Source: Candidatus Enterousia avicola
Lineage (GTDB): Bacteria > Pseudomonadota > Alphaproteobacteria > Rs-D84
NCBI GenBank assembly: GCA_018714345.1
Contig: DVNO01000031.1
Coordinates: 1 to 35,405, forward strand
DNA: 35,405 nt
Reading direction: 5' to 3'
The number at the start of each line of letters is the position of its first letter. Position 1 is the stretch's first letter. The position numbers and the translations under genes are program-made. Shown here piece by piece: positions 24,956-32,406 of the stretch. Below the pieces are notes generated by a model that had not been told where the DNA came from, ran no database searches, and saw nothing but the letters and a program-made list of their open reading frames with translations.

Positions 24956-25675
24956 TTAAAATTCATATCTAATACCAAGTGATATAGAATTATCTAAAAT
25001 AAAGTCTATATCATTTTGAAACCAATGCTTTTCATCCCCAACATAAATATCTATATTCTGATCAACACCTGTCATTCCAGATAAACGATAACGAACGTCT
25101 AAAACAAGATTATCGTCCAGCTCATAAGAATAACCAAGCATTACGGCCGCCATAGGTGAAAAACCATATTCCTTACGACTATCACCATTAGAATAAATTG
25201 TATCTATTGTAGTAATAGGCATTGCTGCACCGACACCGGCACCTACATAAAAACCATTTATAAAATCATAATAGCCATTCAGCATCAAATACGGTATCTG
25301 CAAAGAAAATTCAGAACGCGCATCCTTATCTTCAAAATAACCCATATATCCTGCTTCTAATTCAGCACGCCAGAAATATGCAAATGTTTTTCCACCAAAA
25401 ATACTTCCACCAATAACAGGCTCAAAAGAATATTTATCGCGGCTAAATTCATCTGGTGCATTTAAGCCATCATCTACACTGTACTTATTTTCCCAATTTA
25501 AGAAATTTAAATCTGCACGTGCACCAATATACCAGCCAGACTTTGCCTTATCCGTGTAATCATATGTAACCCGATACCCGCCATTTGCATCACGAGTTAA
25601 ATAACTTGGTGCTGCATTAGCTGAAGCCATACCAACCCCAAGCAATACAAATAAAGACAATACTTTTCTCATCAT
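24956..25675 (-). CDS. Outer membrane beta-barrel protein
   Basis: The product of about 239 residues has a signal peptide (MMRKVLSLFVLLGVGMASANA) and a mature part with alternating strands (GWYIGARADLNFLNWENKY, FYVGAGVGAAMPITTI, LDVRYRLSGMTGVD), ending ISLGIRYEF, a C-terminal Phe beta-signal. The pattern fits OmpA/Omp25-like eight-stranded barrel proteins (outer membrane protein beta-barrel domain) common in Alphaproteobacteria. The track starts 40 codons earlier at 25795. The ATG at 25675 is preferred because AAGGAAGG lies just upstream and the signal peptide starts there. The ATG at 25672 is equally possible. It precedes the fibre gene cluster, which might need an outer membrane partner, but that link is speculation. 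Confidence 0.85.
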   Translation of the reverse strand: MMRKVLSLFVLLGVGMASANAAPSYLTRDANGGYRVTYDYTDKAKSGWYIGARADLNFLNWENKYSVDDGLNAPDEFSRDKYSFEPVIGGSIFGGKTFAYFWRAELEAGYMGYFEDKDARSEFSLQIPYLMLNGYYDFINGFYVGAGVGAAMPITTIDTIYSNGDSRKEYGFSPMAAVMLGYSYELDDNLVLDVRYRLSGMTGVDQNIDIYVGDEKHWFQNDIDFILDNSISLGIRYEF

Positions 25676-25698
25676 AACTACCTTCCTTTTTTGATAGA

Positions 25699-25704
25699 AG
25701 TATA
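25699..25704 (-). promoter_or_regulatory. Extended -10 promoter of the outer membrane protein gene
   Basis: The minus strand reads TGATATACT, an extended -10 (TGnTATACT), about 24 nt before the start codon. The -35 region is poor, which is common for extended -10 promoters. Confidence 0.55.
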
Positions 25705-25743
25705 TCACAAAACGATGACAATTAAAAAGCATAAAAACACTTA

Positions 25744-25772
25744 TTGACAACTTTTTATAAAATTTGCTAACT
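25744..25772 (+). promoter_or_regulatory. Promoter of pal
   Basis: TTGACA, 17 nt, CTAACT lies 34 nt before the pal ATG. The -35 is perfect and the -10 weak. Confidence 0.6.
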
Positions 25773-25806
25773 TTCATTGCGTAAGTATTACTCAAAAGGA
25801 ATTGTT

Positions 25807-26208
25807 ATGAGAAAAGTTTTATTATTTGGTATGGCTTCTATTCTTGCTGCATGCAGTGGTGTGCCGAATAACATAAATGATGATAAAGTCTTCTTCGCAT
25901 TTGATTCTGCGGAAATATCTGATGACACACGTGACAGCCTTGAATCTCAGGCTCTGTACATGAAGACTCATCCAAGTCAGACCATAATTATGGAAGGCCA
26001 TTGTGATGAACGTGGTTCTACCGAGTACAATTTAGCGCTCGGTGCATTACGTGCAGGAAACGCAGCCCAGGTTTTAATATCAGAAGATATAGAACCAGAA
26101 AGAATTAAAACGATTTCTTATGGAAAAGAGAAACCACAATATTTTGGTACTGGCGAAGAAGTTTGGGCAAAGAACAGAAACACAACGACGAAAGTTGTTG
26201 AAGAATGA
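25807..26208 (+). CDS. pal: Peptidoglycan-associated lipoprotein Pal
   Basis: Pal is the outer membrane lipoprotein of the Tol-Pal system. It binds peptidoglycan through an OmpA-like domain and supports outer membrane constriction at division. The 133-residue product has a lipoprotein signal with the lipobox LAAC (Cys18 to be acylated). Its OmpA-like domain shows VFFAFDSAEISDDTR, IIMEGHCDERGSTEYNLALGALRA and RIKTISYGKEKP. The track opens at 25777. The ATG at 25807 is supported by AAAGGA 7 nt upstream and by the signal peptide. It is shorter than many Pal proteins because the linker after the lipobox is only about 10 residues. It has its own promoter and terminator and is not adjacent to tolB, which lies 3.4 kb away on the other strand. 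Confidence 0.95.
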   Translation: MRKVLLFGMASILAACSGVPNNINDDKVFFAFDSAEISDDTRDSLESQALYMKTHPSQTIIMEGHCDERGSTEYNLALGALRAGNAAQVLISEDIEPERIKTISYGKEKPQYFGTGEEVWAKNRNTTTKVVEE

Positions 26209-26212
26209 TAAA

Positions 26213-26241
26213 GACGCGCACAGTGCGCGTTTTTATTTTTT
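26213..26241 (+). terminator. Terminator after pal
   Basis: ACGCGC, loop ACAGT, GCGCGT, then TTTTATTTTTTT, four bases after the pal stop codon region. Confidence 0.92.
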
Positions 26242-26248
26242 TGCAGGC

Positions 26249-26277
26249 TTGACCATTTAGTCTTTTTTTACTAACAT
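26249..26277 (+). promoter_or_regulatory. Promoter of the ftsE-ftsX-ydcF-plsC operon
   Basis: TTGACC, 17 nt, TAACAT. The predicted start falls at about 26284, immediately before the ftsE ATG at 26285, implying a leaderless or nearly leaderless mRNA. Confidence 0.55.
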
Positions 26278-26284
26278 TTCTATC

Positions 26285-27076
26285 ATGGAAGATAATACGG
26301 CAATATCTTTTGCGAATGTTGGTGCGCGCTACGATAACGCACGCGAAGTTTTATCAGACGTTTCTTTCAATATAAGCGCTGGATCGTTCTACTTTTTATC
26401 TGGTGCGTCTGGTGCTGGTAAGACCACATTATTAAGGCTGATATATCAACTACATAAACCTTCCCGCGGTCAGATAAAGTTATTTGGTCAAGTAACAAAC
26501 GACATGACCAGGGACGAAGTCGCAAAATTGCGCCATAAAATGGCTATTGTATTTCAAGAATATTCTTTGCTATCACATATGTCCGTCTTTGACAATATTG
26601 CATTGCCATTAAGAGTAAGGGGCATACCAGAAGCAAAAATCAAAAAACTTGTATTAAAAGTGCTTGAATGGGTTGGACTTGCAAAATACGCAGATGCAAA
26701 TCCAAAGACTCTATCTGGGGGCCAACAGCAACGTGTATCTGTTGCGCGTGCCATTATCATTCAACCGGCAATACTACTTGCTGACGAACCGACTGGTAAC
26801 CTAGACGATGAAAATGCATCACGATTAATGGAACTATTCGTGCAAATGAATAAAACATTTGGCACAACAATTATTCTTGCGACGCACAGTACGAAACTGA
26901 TGGAAACTTATAAGTTCCCTGTAATTCATGTCGAAAATCACAAGGTAAGTTTTGTTGGCTCAAAGGCCGCTACACCACAAGACAATCAAGCTTCAAAGAA
27001 AATATGGAAGGGTCCAAAGCCACAAAATTATTTTTCAGAATTATCAAAACAATTTGACGATATTGGGAATGCATAA
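26285..27076 (+). CDS. ftsE: Cell division ATP-binding protein FtsE
   Basis: FtsE is the ABC ATPase that, with FtsX, couples Z-ring constriction to activation of periplasmic peptidoglycan hydrolases. The 263-residue product has Walker A GASGAGKTT (residues 40-48), the ABC signature LSGGQQQRVSVARA, Walker B ILLADEPTGNLDDEN and the switch His in LATHSTKLM. It is longer than typical FtsE (about 220-230) because of a C-terminal tail of about 40 residues rich in Lys/Pro (SKKIWKGPKPQNYFSELSKQ). No Shine-Dalgarno precedes the ATG, and the promoter lies so close that translation may be leaderless. The ftsX ATG follows the TAA with no gap. Confidence 0.95.
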   Translation: MEDNTAISFANVGARYDNAREVLSDVSFNISAGSFYFLSGASGAGKTTLLRLIYQLHKPSRGQIKLFGQVTNDMTRDEVAKLRHKMAIVFQEYSLLSHMSVFDNIALPLRVRGIPEAKIKKLVLKVLEWVGLAKYADANPKTLSGGQQQRVSVARAIIIQPAILLADEPTGNLDDENASRLMELFVQMNKTFGTTIILATHSTKLMETYKFPVIHVENHKVSFVGSKAATPQDNQASKKIWKGPKPQNYFSELSKQFDDIGNA

Positions 27077-27916
27077 ATGACAAAAAAACCGATAGTTTTT
27101 TCACTGGTTCAGGAACAGTCTATTTTTATGACAGCCATCATGTCGTTACTTACTTTTTTGGCTGTTCTTGCGTTCGGAATAGCACTATCAATTGGAACTG
27201 GTGTAATGCGCTGGAACACACAATGGGATTTATTTGCGACGGTTCAAGTAATGAATTCTGATGAAGTGTCTGCTGTTAAAAAAATTATCGACACAAATGA
27301 AGAGAAAATAATAGTAGTTAACGAAATAACGACCGATCAAATGAAAGACTTGTTGGGGCCATGGATTTCCGGCGGTGGGGCACTGGAAAACTATCTGCCG
27401 AAAATGTATGAACTGCAATTTAAAACAAAAGAAGACTTAAAGAACGTTCAAAAACAAATTTCAGACCACGCAAGATTTTTAACCCATTCAGAAGCTTTAA
27501 AAAGCTCGACCTCTGCCGGCTGGAAAATGATTTTAATATCAACGTTTGTGTTATTATTAACACTGGGTGCAATTGGAATTTGTATTTCTTATATTGCTAG
27601 GAATACGGCGTTATTACATAAGAGAGAATTAGAGATATTAAACCAAATAGGTGCAACAGATGCATATGTTGCCCACCAAATGCAGATAATAATTGCAAAA
27701 ATTTGTACACTAGCTGGTCTAATAGGATTTTTAGTCGCGGCACCGTTCCTACTTTTAATTATAAGTGCCGCACATAGTGCCAGGGTTGGATTAATGGCCA
27801 TGCTTTCTATTTCTGGCTGGGGCTGGTTAGTTCTTATGTTATTACCTGTTGTAATAGTAATTTTTGCCATATGGATGACTAAGCGCACGACAATAAATAT
27901 CTTGAAGAATAATTAA
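27077..27916 (+). CDS. ftsX: Cell division protein FtsX
   Basis: FtsX is the polytopic membrane partner of FtsE. The 279-residue product has one N-terminal membrane segment (about 18-40, IMSLLTFLAVLAFGIALSIG). A periplasmic domain of about 100 residues follows, and then three C-terminal membrane helices typical of the FtsX/MacB-type permease domain (ILISTFVLLLTLGAIGICISYIA, an EILNQIGATDAYVAHQ cytoplasmic loop, LAGLIGFLVAAPFLLLII, and WLVLMLLPVVIVIFAIW). The RNTALLHKRELEILNQIGAT loop is the recognisable family motif. Its start abuts the ftsE stop (TAAATG), and its stop overlaps the next ATG (TAATG), so all are translationally coupled. Confidence 0.92.
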   Translation: MTKKPIVFSLVQEQSIFMTAIMSLLTFLAVLAFGIALSIGTGVMRWNTQWDLFATVQVMNSDEVSAVKKIIDTNEEKIIVVNEITTDQMKDLLGPWISGGGALENYLPKMYELQFKTKEDLKNVQKQISDHARFLTHSEALKSSTSAGWKMILISTFVLLLTLGAIGICISYIARNTALLHKRELEILNQIGATDAYVAHQMQIIIAKICTLAGLIGFLVAAPFLLLIISAAHSARVGLMAMLSISGWGWLVLMLLPVVIVIFAIWMTKRTTINILKNN

Positions 27917-28425
27917 TGAGACTTCTTACCCCATCTTTGTTAATAGTCACTTGTTTCGTGATAGGTGGAATGGTGTTTAAATCCATGGCACCACGCAGAT
28001 GTGCAACTATTTTACCAGACGACACAATATTTGTACTGACGGGTGATATGCGAAGAATTCCATTTGCAATGCGTCAATTAAGGAAATACCCAGGCGTTGA
28101 TTTATATATAATAGGTGCAGGCGCGAATGGCTCTTTTGAAATGGCCAGACGTGTTACAATAGAATCAGATTCAAAATCAACCTATCAAAATGCGCTAGCT
28201 ATAAAAGAAATTTCTGAACGTGCTGGTCTGGACCGATTAGTAATAATCACAACAGAAGACCATATGAATCGTGCAAAATATCTGATTGAAAAAGAATTGC
28301 CACATTCAGAAATTGTCGCCTGCCCTGTACCTCTTACGGATATGCCAGTTACAAAAAGACTTGAACGCTGGCTAATAGAGTATATAAAATACATAGTCAC
28401 ACTTTTCGGAATAAAAGAAGGATAA
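27916..28425 (+). CDS. YdcF-like (DUF218) membrane protein
   Basis: The 169-residue protein has one N-terminal membrane segment (LLTPSLLIVTCFVIGGMVF) and a DUF218/YdcF-type domain (DDTIFVLTGDMRRIPFAMRQL, LYIIGAGANG, ESDSKSTYQNALAIKE, RLVIITTEDHMNRAKYLIEK). The glycine motif and the E-S-x-S-x-x-T-x-x-N-A motif are family hallmarks. Relatives are linked to envelope biogenesis (ElyC/SanA/YdcF) and bind nucleotide-like ligands. The reaction is not settled. The ATG overlaps the ftsX stop. Position between ftsX and plsC is the usual alphaproteobacterial order. Confidence 0.85.
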   Translation: MRLLTPSLLIVTCFVIGGMVFKSMAPRRCATILPDDTIFVLTGDMRRIPFAMRQLRKYPGVDLYIIGAGANGSFEMARRVTIESDSKSTYQNALAIKEISERAGLDRLVIITTEDHMNRAKYLIEKELPHSEIVACPVPLTDMPVTKRLERWLIEYIKYIVTLFGIKEG

Positions 28426-28440
28426 AGTAAAGGAAGAAAA

Positions 28441-29148
28441 ATGTTCAGAACAATTATGTTTAAAATCATATTAGGATTATATTTTATAGTATGGTCACCT
28501 GTACTATTAATAGGCCTTATATCATATAGACTAAATAGATTTTTGGTGCTGACTTGTGCTGGTGGGGTACTGGTACTTGCGCGTCTTATAGCGGGCATAA
28601 AATATGAAATTCATTATCCGCCGGTTGAAGAAAACGGTGTTCCTGTAACACCGAACGAAAACATACGGTTTGACGGCAAAGCTATAATTGCCGCAAAGCA
28701 CATGTCTATTCTAGAGATAGCAATTTTATCGAACTATGTACCTAACTCGTTTTTTATAATAAAGCGCGAATTGTTATGGATACCTATTTATGGTTGGGCA
28801 TTCTGGAGGATGGGCCTGCAACCTGTAAATAGAGCACGCGGTGCAACGAACATGAAAAAGCTGACCCACGCCGTTGCAAAAAAAATAATGGATGGCCAGG
28901 TATTAATAATTTTCCCAGAGGGCACAAGAGTTAAACCTGGACAAAAAGTAAAATTAAAGCGCGGTCTGCTATTTTTGGCCCACGAATTAAAGCTTCCTAT
29001 TCTGCCAGTTGGAACAGATGCAGGCAAATATTGGCCTAAGCATGGAATGATGCACAGTGGCACAGCAAACGTATGGTTTGAACCTATGTTGCCATGTAAC
29101 GCATCCCTGGAAGAAATAAGCGAAGCGATAAATAGACATAGTGCATAA
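28441..29148 (+). CDS. plsC: 1-acyl-sn-glycerol-3-phosphate acyltransferase
   Basis: PlsC acylates lysophosphatidic acid to phosphatidic acid at the inner membrane. The 235-residue product has an N-terminal membrane helix (about 8-28) and the acyltransferase motifs in order: motif I KHMSILE (His87; the usual HX4D is HX4E here, Glu92), motif II around GLQPVNRARG, motif III FPEGTR (158-163), and motif IV LPILPVGTDAG. The Glu in motif I also occurs in other PlsC-type proteins, so activity is expected. The start has AAAGGAAG upstream. It is the last gene of the ftsE operon, 15 nt after ydcF, and is followed by a terminator. Confidence 0.93.
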   Translation: MFRTIMFKIILGLYFIVWSPVLLIGLISYRLNRFLVLTCAGGVLVLARLIAGIKYEIHYPPVEENGVPVTPNENIRFDGKAIIAAKHMSILEIAILSNYVPNSFFIIKRELLWIPIYGWAFWRMGLQPVNRARGATNMKKLTHAVAKKIMDGQVLIIFPEGTRVKPGQKVKLKRGLLFLAHELKLPILPVGTDAGKYWPKHGMMHSGTANVWFEPMLPCNASLEEISEAINRHSA

Positions 29149-29154
29149 AATAAT

Positions 29155-29182
29155 AAAAAATCCCAATCTAGGGATTTTTTAT
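29155..29182. terminator. Bidirectional terminator between plsC and the nuclease gene
   Basis: AAAAAATCCC, loop AATCTA, GGGATTTTTT sits between convergent genes. Its T-run overlaps the stop codon of the minus-strand nuclease gene (29179-29181). Confidence 0.85.
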
Positions 29183-29598
29183 TTATTCCCGCACCACGTT
29201 GCTCGACGTCCACCGTCATAGGGCCTGCCAAGCTTCTCTTTTATTAAAATTTCTGCAAGATCTTTTCCATCTGATGTTTTTACGCGCGCATCAATACGTC
29301 CAAGATATTTATCATCTTTTATTTCAGATAACTCTACCACACTACCAACAGGTAAAAGCTGCGCTGTTCTATTTTTAGCCAACAACGCTGTGTCTTTTTC
29401 ATATTGACACAATCCATTAATTTCCGGCGTATCAACCCCCAGTACTCTGACACGAACAGTTATTTGTGTATCGTCTTCCAACAAAACTTTTGCAGCAAAC
29501 GTATCGCCATCTAAAACCCTATCAACGACTGCCCTAACCGCAAAAGCTGGACTAAAGGCAAACACGCATAGAAACAAACAATATAAAAATTTATGCAT
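29179..29598 (-). CDS. Secreted thermonuclease-like protein (SNase fold)
   Basis: The product is about 139 residues, with a signal peptide (MHKFLYCLFLCVFAFSPAFA) and a staphylococcal-nuclease OB-fold domain. It shows VVDRVLDGDTFAAKV, VRVRVLGVDTPEING and KYLGRIDARV. The key residues of the family (Asp in DGDT, Arg in VRVLG, Asp/Glu in DTPE, Arg in LGR) are present, so Ca-dependent nuclease activity on extracytoplasmic DNA or RNA is plausible. The track start at 29619 lies inside tolB. The ATG at 29598 shares its A with the tolB stop (TAATG), implying coupled translation. It ends RRATWCGNK with a terminal Cys. Confidence 0.85.
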   Translation of the reverse strand: MHKFLYCLFLCVFAFSPAFAVRAVVDRVLDGDTFAAKVLLEDDTQITVRVRVLGVDTPEINGLCQYEKDTALLAKNRTAQLLPVGSVVELSEIKDDKYLGRIDARVKTSDGKDLAEILIKEKLGRPYDGGRRATWCGNK

Positions 29599-30917
29599 TA
29601 TGGTAATTTTGGAGACCATGTTGGTTCTACCCCATTGACACCATCTGGCAATTCTATTTCGTAAATATTTTGTCCAGTTATGTCGACACTACGAATATGA
29701 CTCATTCGTTCGATACCATCTATTGCTTTTTCTGTTTCGTAGTAAACCAAACGTCTTGAACCTGGGGCCCAAGAAGGCGCCTCCATATACCAACCTCCCG
29801 CAAGAATTTTTTCATTACGTCCACGTGGATCCATAATACCTATATAAAACGTATCATCCGCCATTTTAGTAAAGGCAATAAACTTTCCATCTGGCGACCA
29901 TGCAGGCGTTGCATACCGCCCTGCTCCATAAGTTATACGCTCTACCGCACCAGTTTCTAAATCCAAAACATAAATTTGCTGTTTTCCACTTCGATCTGAG
30001 TTAAAGGCCATTTTCTTACCGTCCGGCGAATACGATGGACTTGTATTCAACGAATTACCAAACGTCAATTGTTTTAATGACTTAGACTCAATATCATATT
30101 CATAGATGTGCGTTATGCCATTCTTAACCAAAGATAAGGCTATCTTTTTCCCGTCAGGCGAAAAACGAGGTGCAAAATTCATTCCGCCAAATTGTCCCAA
30201 CCTGCGCTGCTCACCCGTCTCTAAATCCAATGTCCAAACCATAGGATCTTCATCACGGAATGATAAGAAAACTATCGTTTGCATATTGGGCGAAAAATGC
30301 GGTGACATAACGAATGTATTTTTGTCCGACAAATAGCGCAATCCATAACCATCTTGGTCCATTATAGCCATTTGTTTTGTTCTGTCATGTACGGGCCCCG
30401 TCTCAGCAATAAATACTATCTGCGTATCAAAATACCCCACCTCGCCTGTCAAACGCTCATAAATGGCATCGGCCATTATATGCGCCAGACGTCGTGCCGA
30501 CTTTTTAGAGGCAACTAAACTTTGTGCTTCTATTTGTTCTTTTGCGTTAACATCCCAAACAAAAAATTCTAAGTTATAACGCCCACCAGATTCCGCTGAT
30601 AATTTCGCCTGAACCAATACCTGAGCCTTAACCGCCGCCCAAAGACTAAAATCTGGCAGCTGTCCCAGCTCTACAAATTCTGGTAACGCATCCCTGGATA
30701 CAATTCTAAACAAACCAGTAGACTTTAAATCAGCATCAACAACATCCCTTATCATCTCAGCATCTTTAGTCGAAACATTACCAACCGTTTCTATCTTTTG
30801 CACAGCCACAGAAATCGGTTCTACAGCCCCTGCTACTATATCTACTTTTAATTCAGCCCGCGCAGGCAATACAAATATAAGTCCTAAAAACAACAGCGCA
30901 AAAAACCTTTTAATCAT
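29598..30917 (-). CDS. tolB: Tol-Pal system protein TolB
   Basis: TolB is the periplasmic beta-propeller of the Tol-Pal system that interacts with Pal and TolA. The 439-residue product has a signal peptide (MIKRFFALLFLGLIFVLPARA), an N-terminal domain (ISVAVQKIETVGNVSTKDAEMI) and a six-bladed propeller visible as repeated FSPDGKK/WSPDGKF blade motifs (FSPDGKKIALSL, YSPDGKKMAFNSDRSGKQQIY, WSPDGKFIAFTK). The track opens at 31004. The ATG at 30917 is supported by AAAGGAAC upstream and by the signal peptide. The usual downstream pal is absent: a nuclease gene overlaps the stop instead, and pal lies 3.4 kb away. Confidence 0.96.
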   Translation of the reverse strand: MIKRFFALLFLGLIFVLPARAELKVDIVAGAVEPISVAVQKIETVGNVSTKDAEMIRDVVDADLKSTGLFRIVSRDALPEFVELGQLPDFSLWAAVKAQVLVQAKLSAESGGRYNLEFFVWDVNAKEQIEAQSLVASKKSARRLAHIMADAIYERLTGEVGYFDTQIVFIAETGPVHDRTKQMAIMDQDGYGLRYLSDKNTFVMSPHFSPNMQTIVFLSFRDEDPMVWTLDLETGEQRRLGQFGGMNFAPRFSPDGKKIALSLVKNGITHIYEYDIESKSLKQLTFGNSLNTSPSYSPDGKKMAFNSDRSGKQQIYVLDLETGAVERITYGAGRYATPAWSPDGKFIAFTKMADDTFYIGIMDPRGRNEKILAGGWYMEAPSWAPGSRRLVYYETEKAIDGIERMSHIRSVDITGQNIYEIELPDGVNGVEPTWSPKLP

Positions 30918-30949
30918 ATTTAGTTCCTTTCCAACAATAACATCATTTG

Positions 30950-30978
30950 ATTTTATACGAGTTAGCTTAAAAAAGCAA
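30950..30978 (-). promoter_or_regulatory. Probable promoter of tolB
   Basis: The minus strand reads TTGCTT, 17 nt, TAAAAT (an alternative TATAAA lies two bases upstream), about 33 nt before the tolB ATG. Confidence 0.45.
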
Positions 30979-31066
30979 GAAAACGCAAAGCAAATAACTT
31001 CCAAAACACATCAAAATCGCGTTTCAATTGCGCGCAACACAACTTAATACACAAAAGCCATTACAG

Positions 31067-31124
31067 CAGTAATTACAACCGTATTGATAGCCGCAATTAC
31101 AAATGTATTGACAATTGTCAATAC
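31067..31124 (+). promoter_or_regulatory. Iterated and palindromic operator of the RHH/DinD-like pair
   Basis: Two 23-24 bp direct repeats (31067-31089 and 31091-31113, matching at about 19 of 23 positions, AATTACAAnnGTATTGA core) lead into a perfect 20-bp palindrome GTATTGACAATTGTCAATAC (31105-31124) that covers the -35 box. GTATTG recurs at 31081, 31105 and 31153, all on a 24-bp grid. This is the arrangement expected for cooperative RHH repressor binding. Confidence 0.65.
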
Positions 31125-31135
31125 GATGATATAGT
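31108..31135 (+). promoter_or_regulatory. Promoter of the RHH/DinD-like operon
   Basis: TTGACA, 16 nt, TATAGT, with a leader of about 39 nt before the ATG at 31181. The -35 lies inside the 20-bp palindrome, so occupancy there would block transcription. Confidence 0.75.
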
Positions 31136-31147
31136 CAGTTGTAAGTA

Positions 31148-31161
31148 CGGCAGTATTGCCG
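31148..31161. repeat. 14-bp palindrome in the leader of the RHH gene
   Basis: CGGCA-GTAT-TGCCG lies between the predicted start of transcription and the Shine-Dalgarno. It can be a second operator or a small hairpin next to the ribosome binding site. Confidence 0.5.
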
Positions 31162-31180
31162 CCTGTATAGGAGTTAGTGT

Positions 31181-31405
31181 ATGCCAAATGTAATGCAGCA
31201 ATTGTTCATTATGAACATCGAAGCTTTGTTGAAAGAGTACGCCGCATATCGCGCCTTTAACAAATCAGACAGCGTAATCAATATGAGAATTCCGCATCAA
31301 ATATTAGAGCGAATAAAAAAGATGGCAGAACAGCAACACGTCCCCTATCAGCTACTAATATCATCTGTTCTTTATTCACTTGTAAGCGCAGAAGAACAAC
31401 AGTAA
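31181..31405 (+). CDS. Ribbon-helix-helix (CopG-like) regulator
   Basis: The 74-residue protein has a C-terminal RHH domain: the DNA-contacting strand VINMRIPHQI (about 35-44), helix ILERIKKMAEQQHV, and helix PYQLLISSVLYSLV. This matches the CopG/BrnA-type antitoxin and repressor pattern, in which IPYQTLI is a frequent wording. The first 30 residues (MQQLFIMNIEALLKEYAAYRAF) form a helix that may bind a partner. The start has AGGAG 7 nt upstream. The gene sits behind an operator with repeats and a palindrome and 17 nt before a DinD-like gene, the layout of an autoregulated two-gene module. Confidence 0.8.
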   Translation: MPNVMQQLFIMNIEALLKEYAAYRAFNKSDSVINMRIPHQILERIKKMAEQQHVPYQLLISSVLYSLVSAEEQQ

Positions 31406-31422
31406 TAAAAAAGAGATAACAA

Positions 31423-32370
31423 ATGGCAAACAATAAACTGGAACGCACATTTGACTTTCTACAAAAGCACGTTCACTATACCGACGAAGATTATGTTAAT
31501 CATCCAGAGTTTAAAAAAAATGCTGATTTTAAAATCAAGCATACTGAATATTGGTTATTTTCCGATTTATACAACCTGTTTGGTCCACAATACGTCGGCA
31601 CACACGAAAGAATTATAGAGACAACTGGTGCTCAGATAAACTTTCCTCATTACATAAAGCTACCAAAAACAAGTTTATTGGGCACCCCAAAAGCCCCCTC
31701 TTTTCATGTATTTTTTTCTGACCATGTTATGTCAATAATTAATAACTATCATATAAAAGAACAACCCGAACAAAGGATAGACATGGTTGCCGCCCCAGAC
31801 GCAAGACTTAGTCGTTATGCGTGTTGGCGTCTACTAAAACAATGGCCAAATATGATTTTTGCGCAACTATACTTTTTAATGCCAGACGCAACATTTAAAA
31901 ATATTTATGATACGTCTTATAAATTTTCTAGATTATATCAGCGTCAAGAATTAACAAACGCAGAAAAAATAGTCAATGGCATTGCACACAGCCATGGCGC
32001 AAGTTTACACAAGTTTAATCAAGACATGCACAAAATATTCTTCGATTTAAAAAATCTTGGGGAATTCAAAACAAATTACGACATAAAAGGCACAGTATTT
32101 GATTATATGGGTTCGCAATCTTTAATGGCACGTCAACAGGCGTTAAATAATGCTATAAAAAGATATGACTACTCTAACACAAAAACATTTCCCGTATTTA
32201 TGGATATAATAACAAAAGAATTAATCCTTGCGCGTCAGAACATGATAAAGCGCACTGGTCGCGCACCAGAAAACGATTTATCAGATCGAACAATATCTCA
32301 AATACTTGGCGAACTAAAAAAAATGGAAAGATATTTTATAAACGGATATGCTTATCAAAGTTTAAAATAA
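31423..32370 (+). CDS. DinD-like protein
   Basis: The 315-residue product resembles the DNA-damage-inducible protein D family in two places: PDARLSRYACWRLLKQW (about 125-141) with AQLYFLMPDAT after it, matching the DinD segment xVRLSRYACYLI...QTYFA, and FDYMGSQSLMARQQALNNAI (226-245), matching the DHMGSTELAANLFR region. It also has the YQRQEL phrase. The first 120 residues are unlike E. coli DinD, and the protein is about 40 residues longer. DinD binds RecA filaments in E. coli. Whether this one does is unknown. It is coupled to an RHH regulator 17 nt upstream and ends at a terminator. A toxin role is possible but only suggested by context. Confidence 0.65.
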   Translation: MANNKLERTFDFLQKHVHYTDEDYVNHPEFKKNADFKIKHTEYWLFSDLYNLFGPQYVGTHERIIETTGAQINFPHYIKLPKTSLLGTPKAPSFHVFFSDHVMSIINNYHIKEQPEQRIDMVAAPDARLSRYACWRLLKQWPNMIFAQLYFLMPDATFKNIYDTSYKFSRLYQRQELTNAEKIVNGIAHSHGASLHKFNQDMHKIFFDLKNLGEFKTNYDIKGTVFDYMGSQSLMARQQALNNAIKRYDYSNTKTFPVFMDIITKELILARQNMIKRTGRAPENDLSDRTISQILGELKKMERYFINGYAYQSLK

Positions 32371-32374
32371 ACAA

Positions 32375-32405
32375 TAAAAAAGCGACCATTTCGGTCGCTT
32401 TTTTA
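32375..32405. terminator. Bidirectional terminator between the DinD-like gene and the VirB2-like gene
   Basis: AAAAAAGCGACC, loop ATTTC, GGTCGCTTTTTT, between convergent stop codons. Confidence 0.92.
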
Positions 32406-32406
32406 T

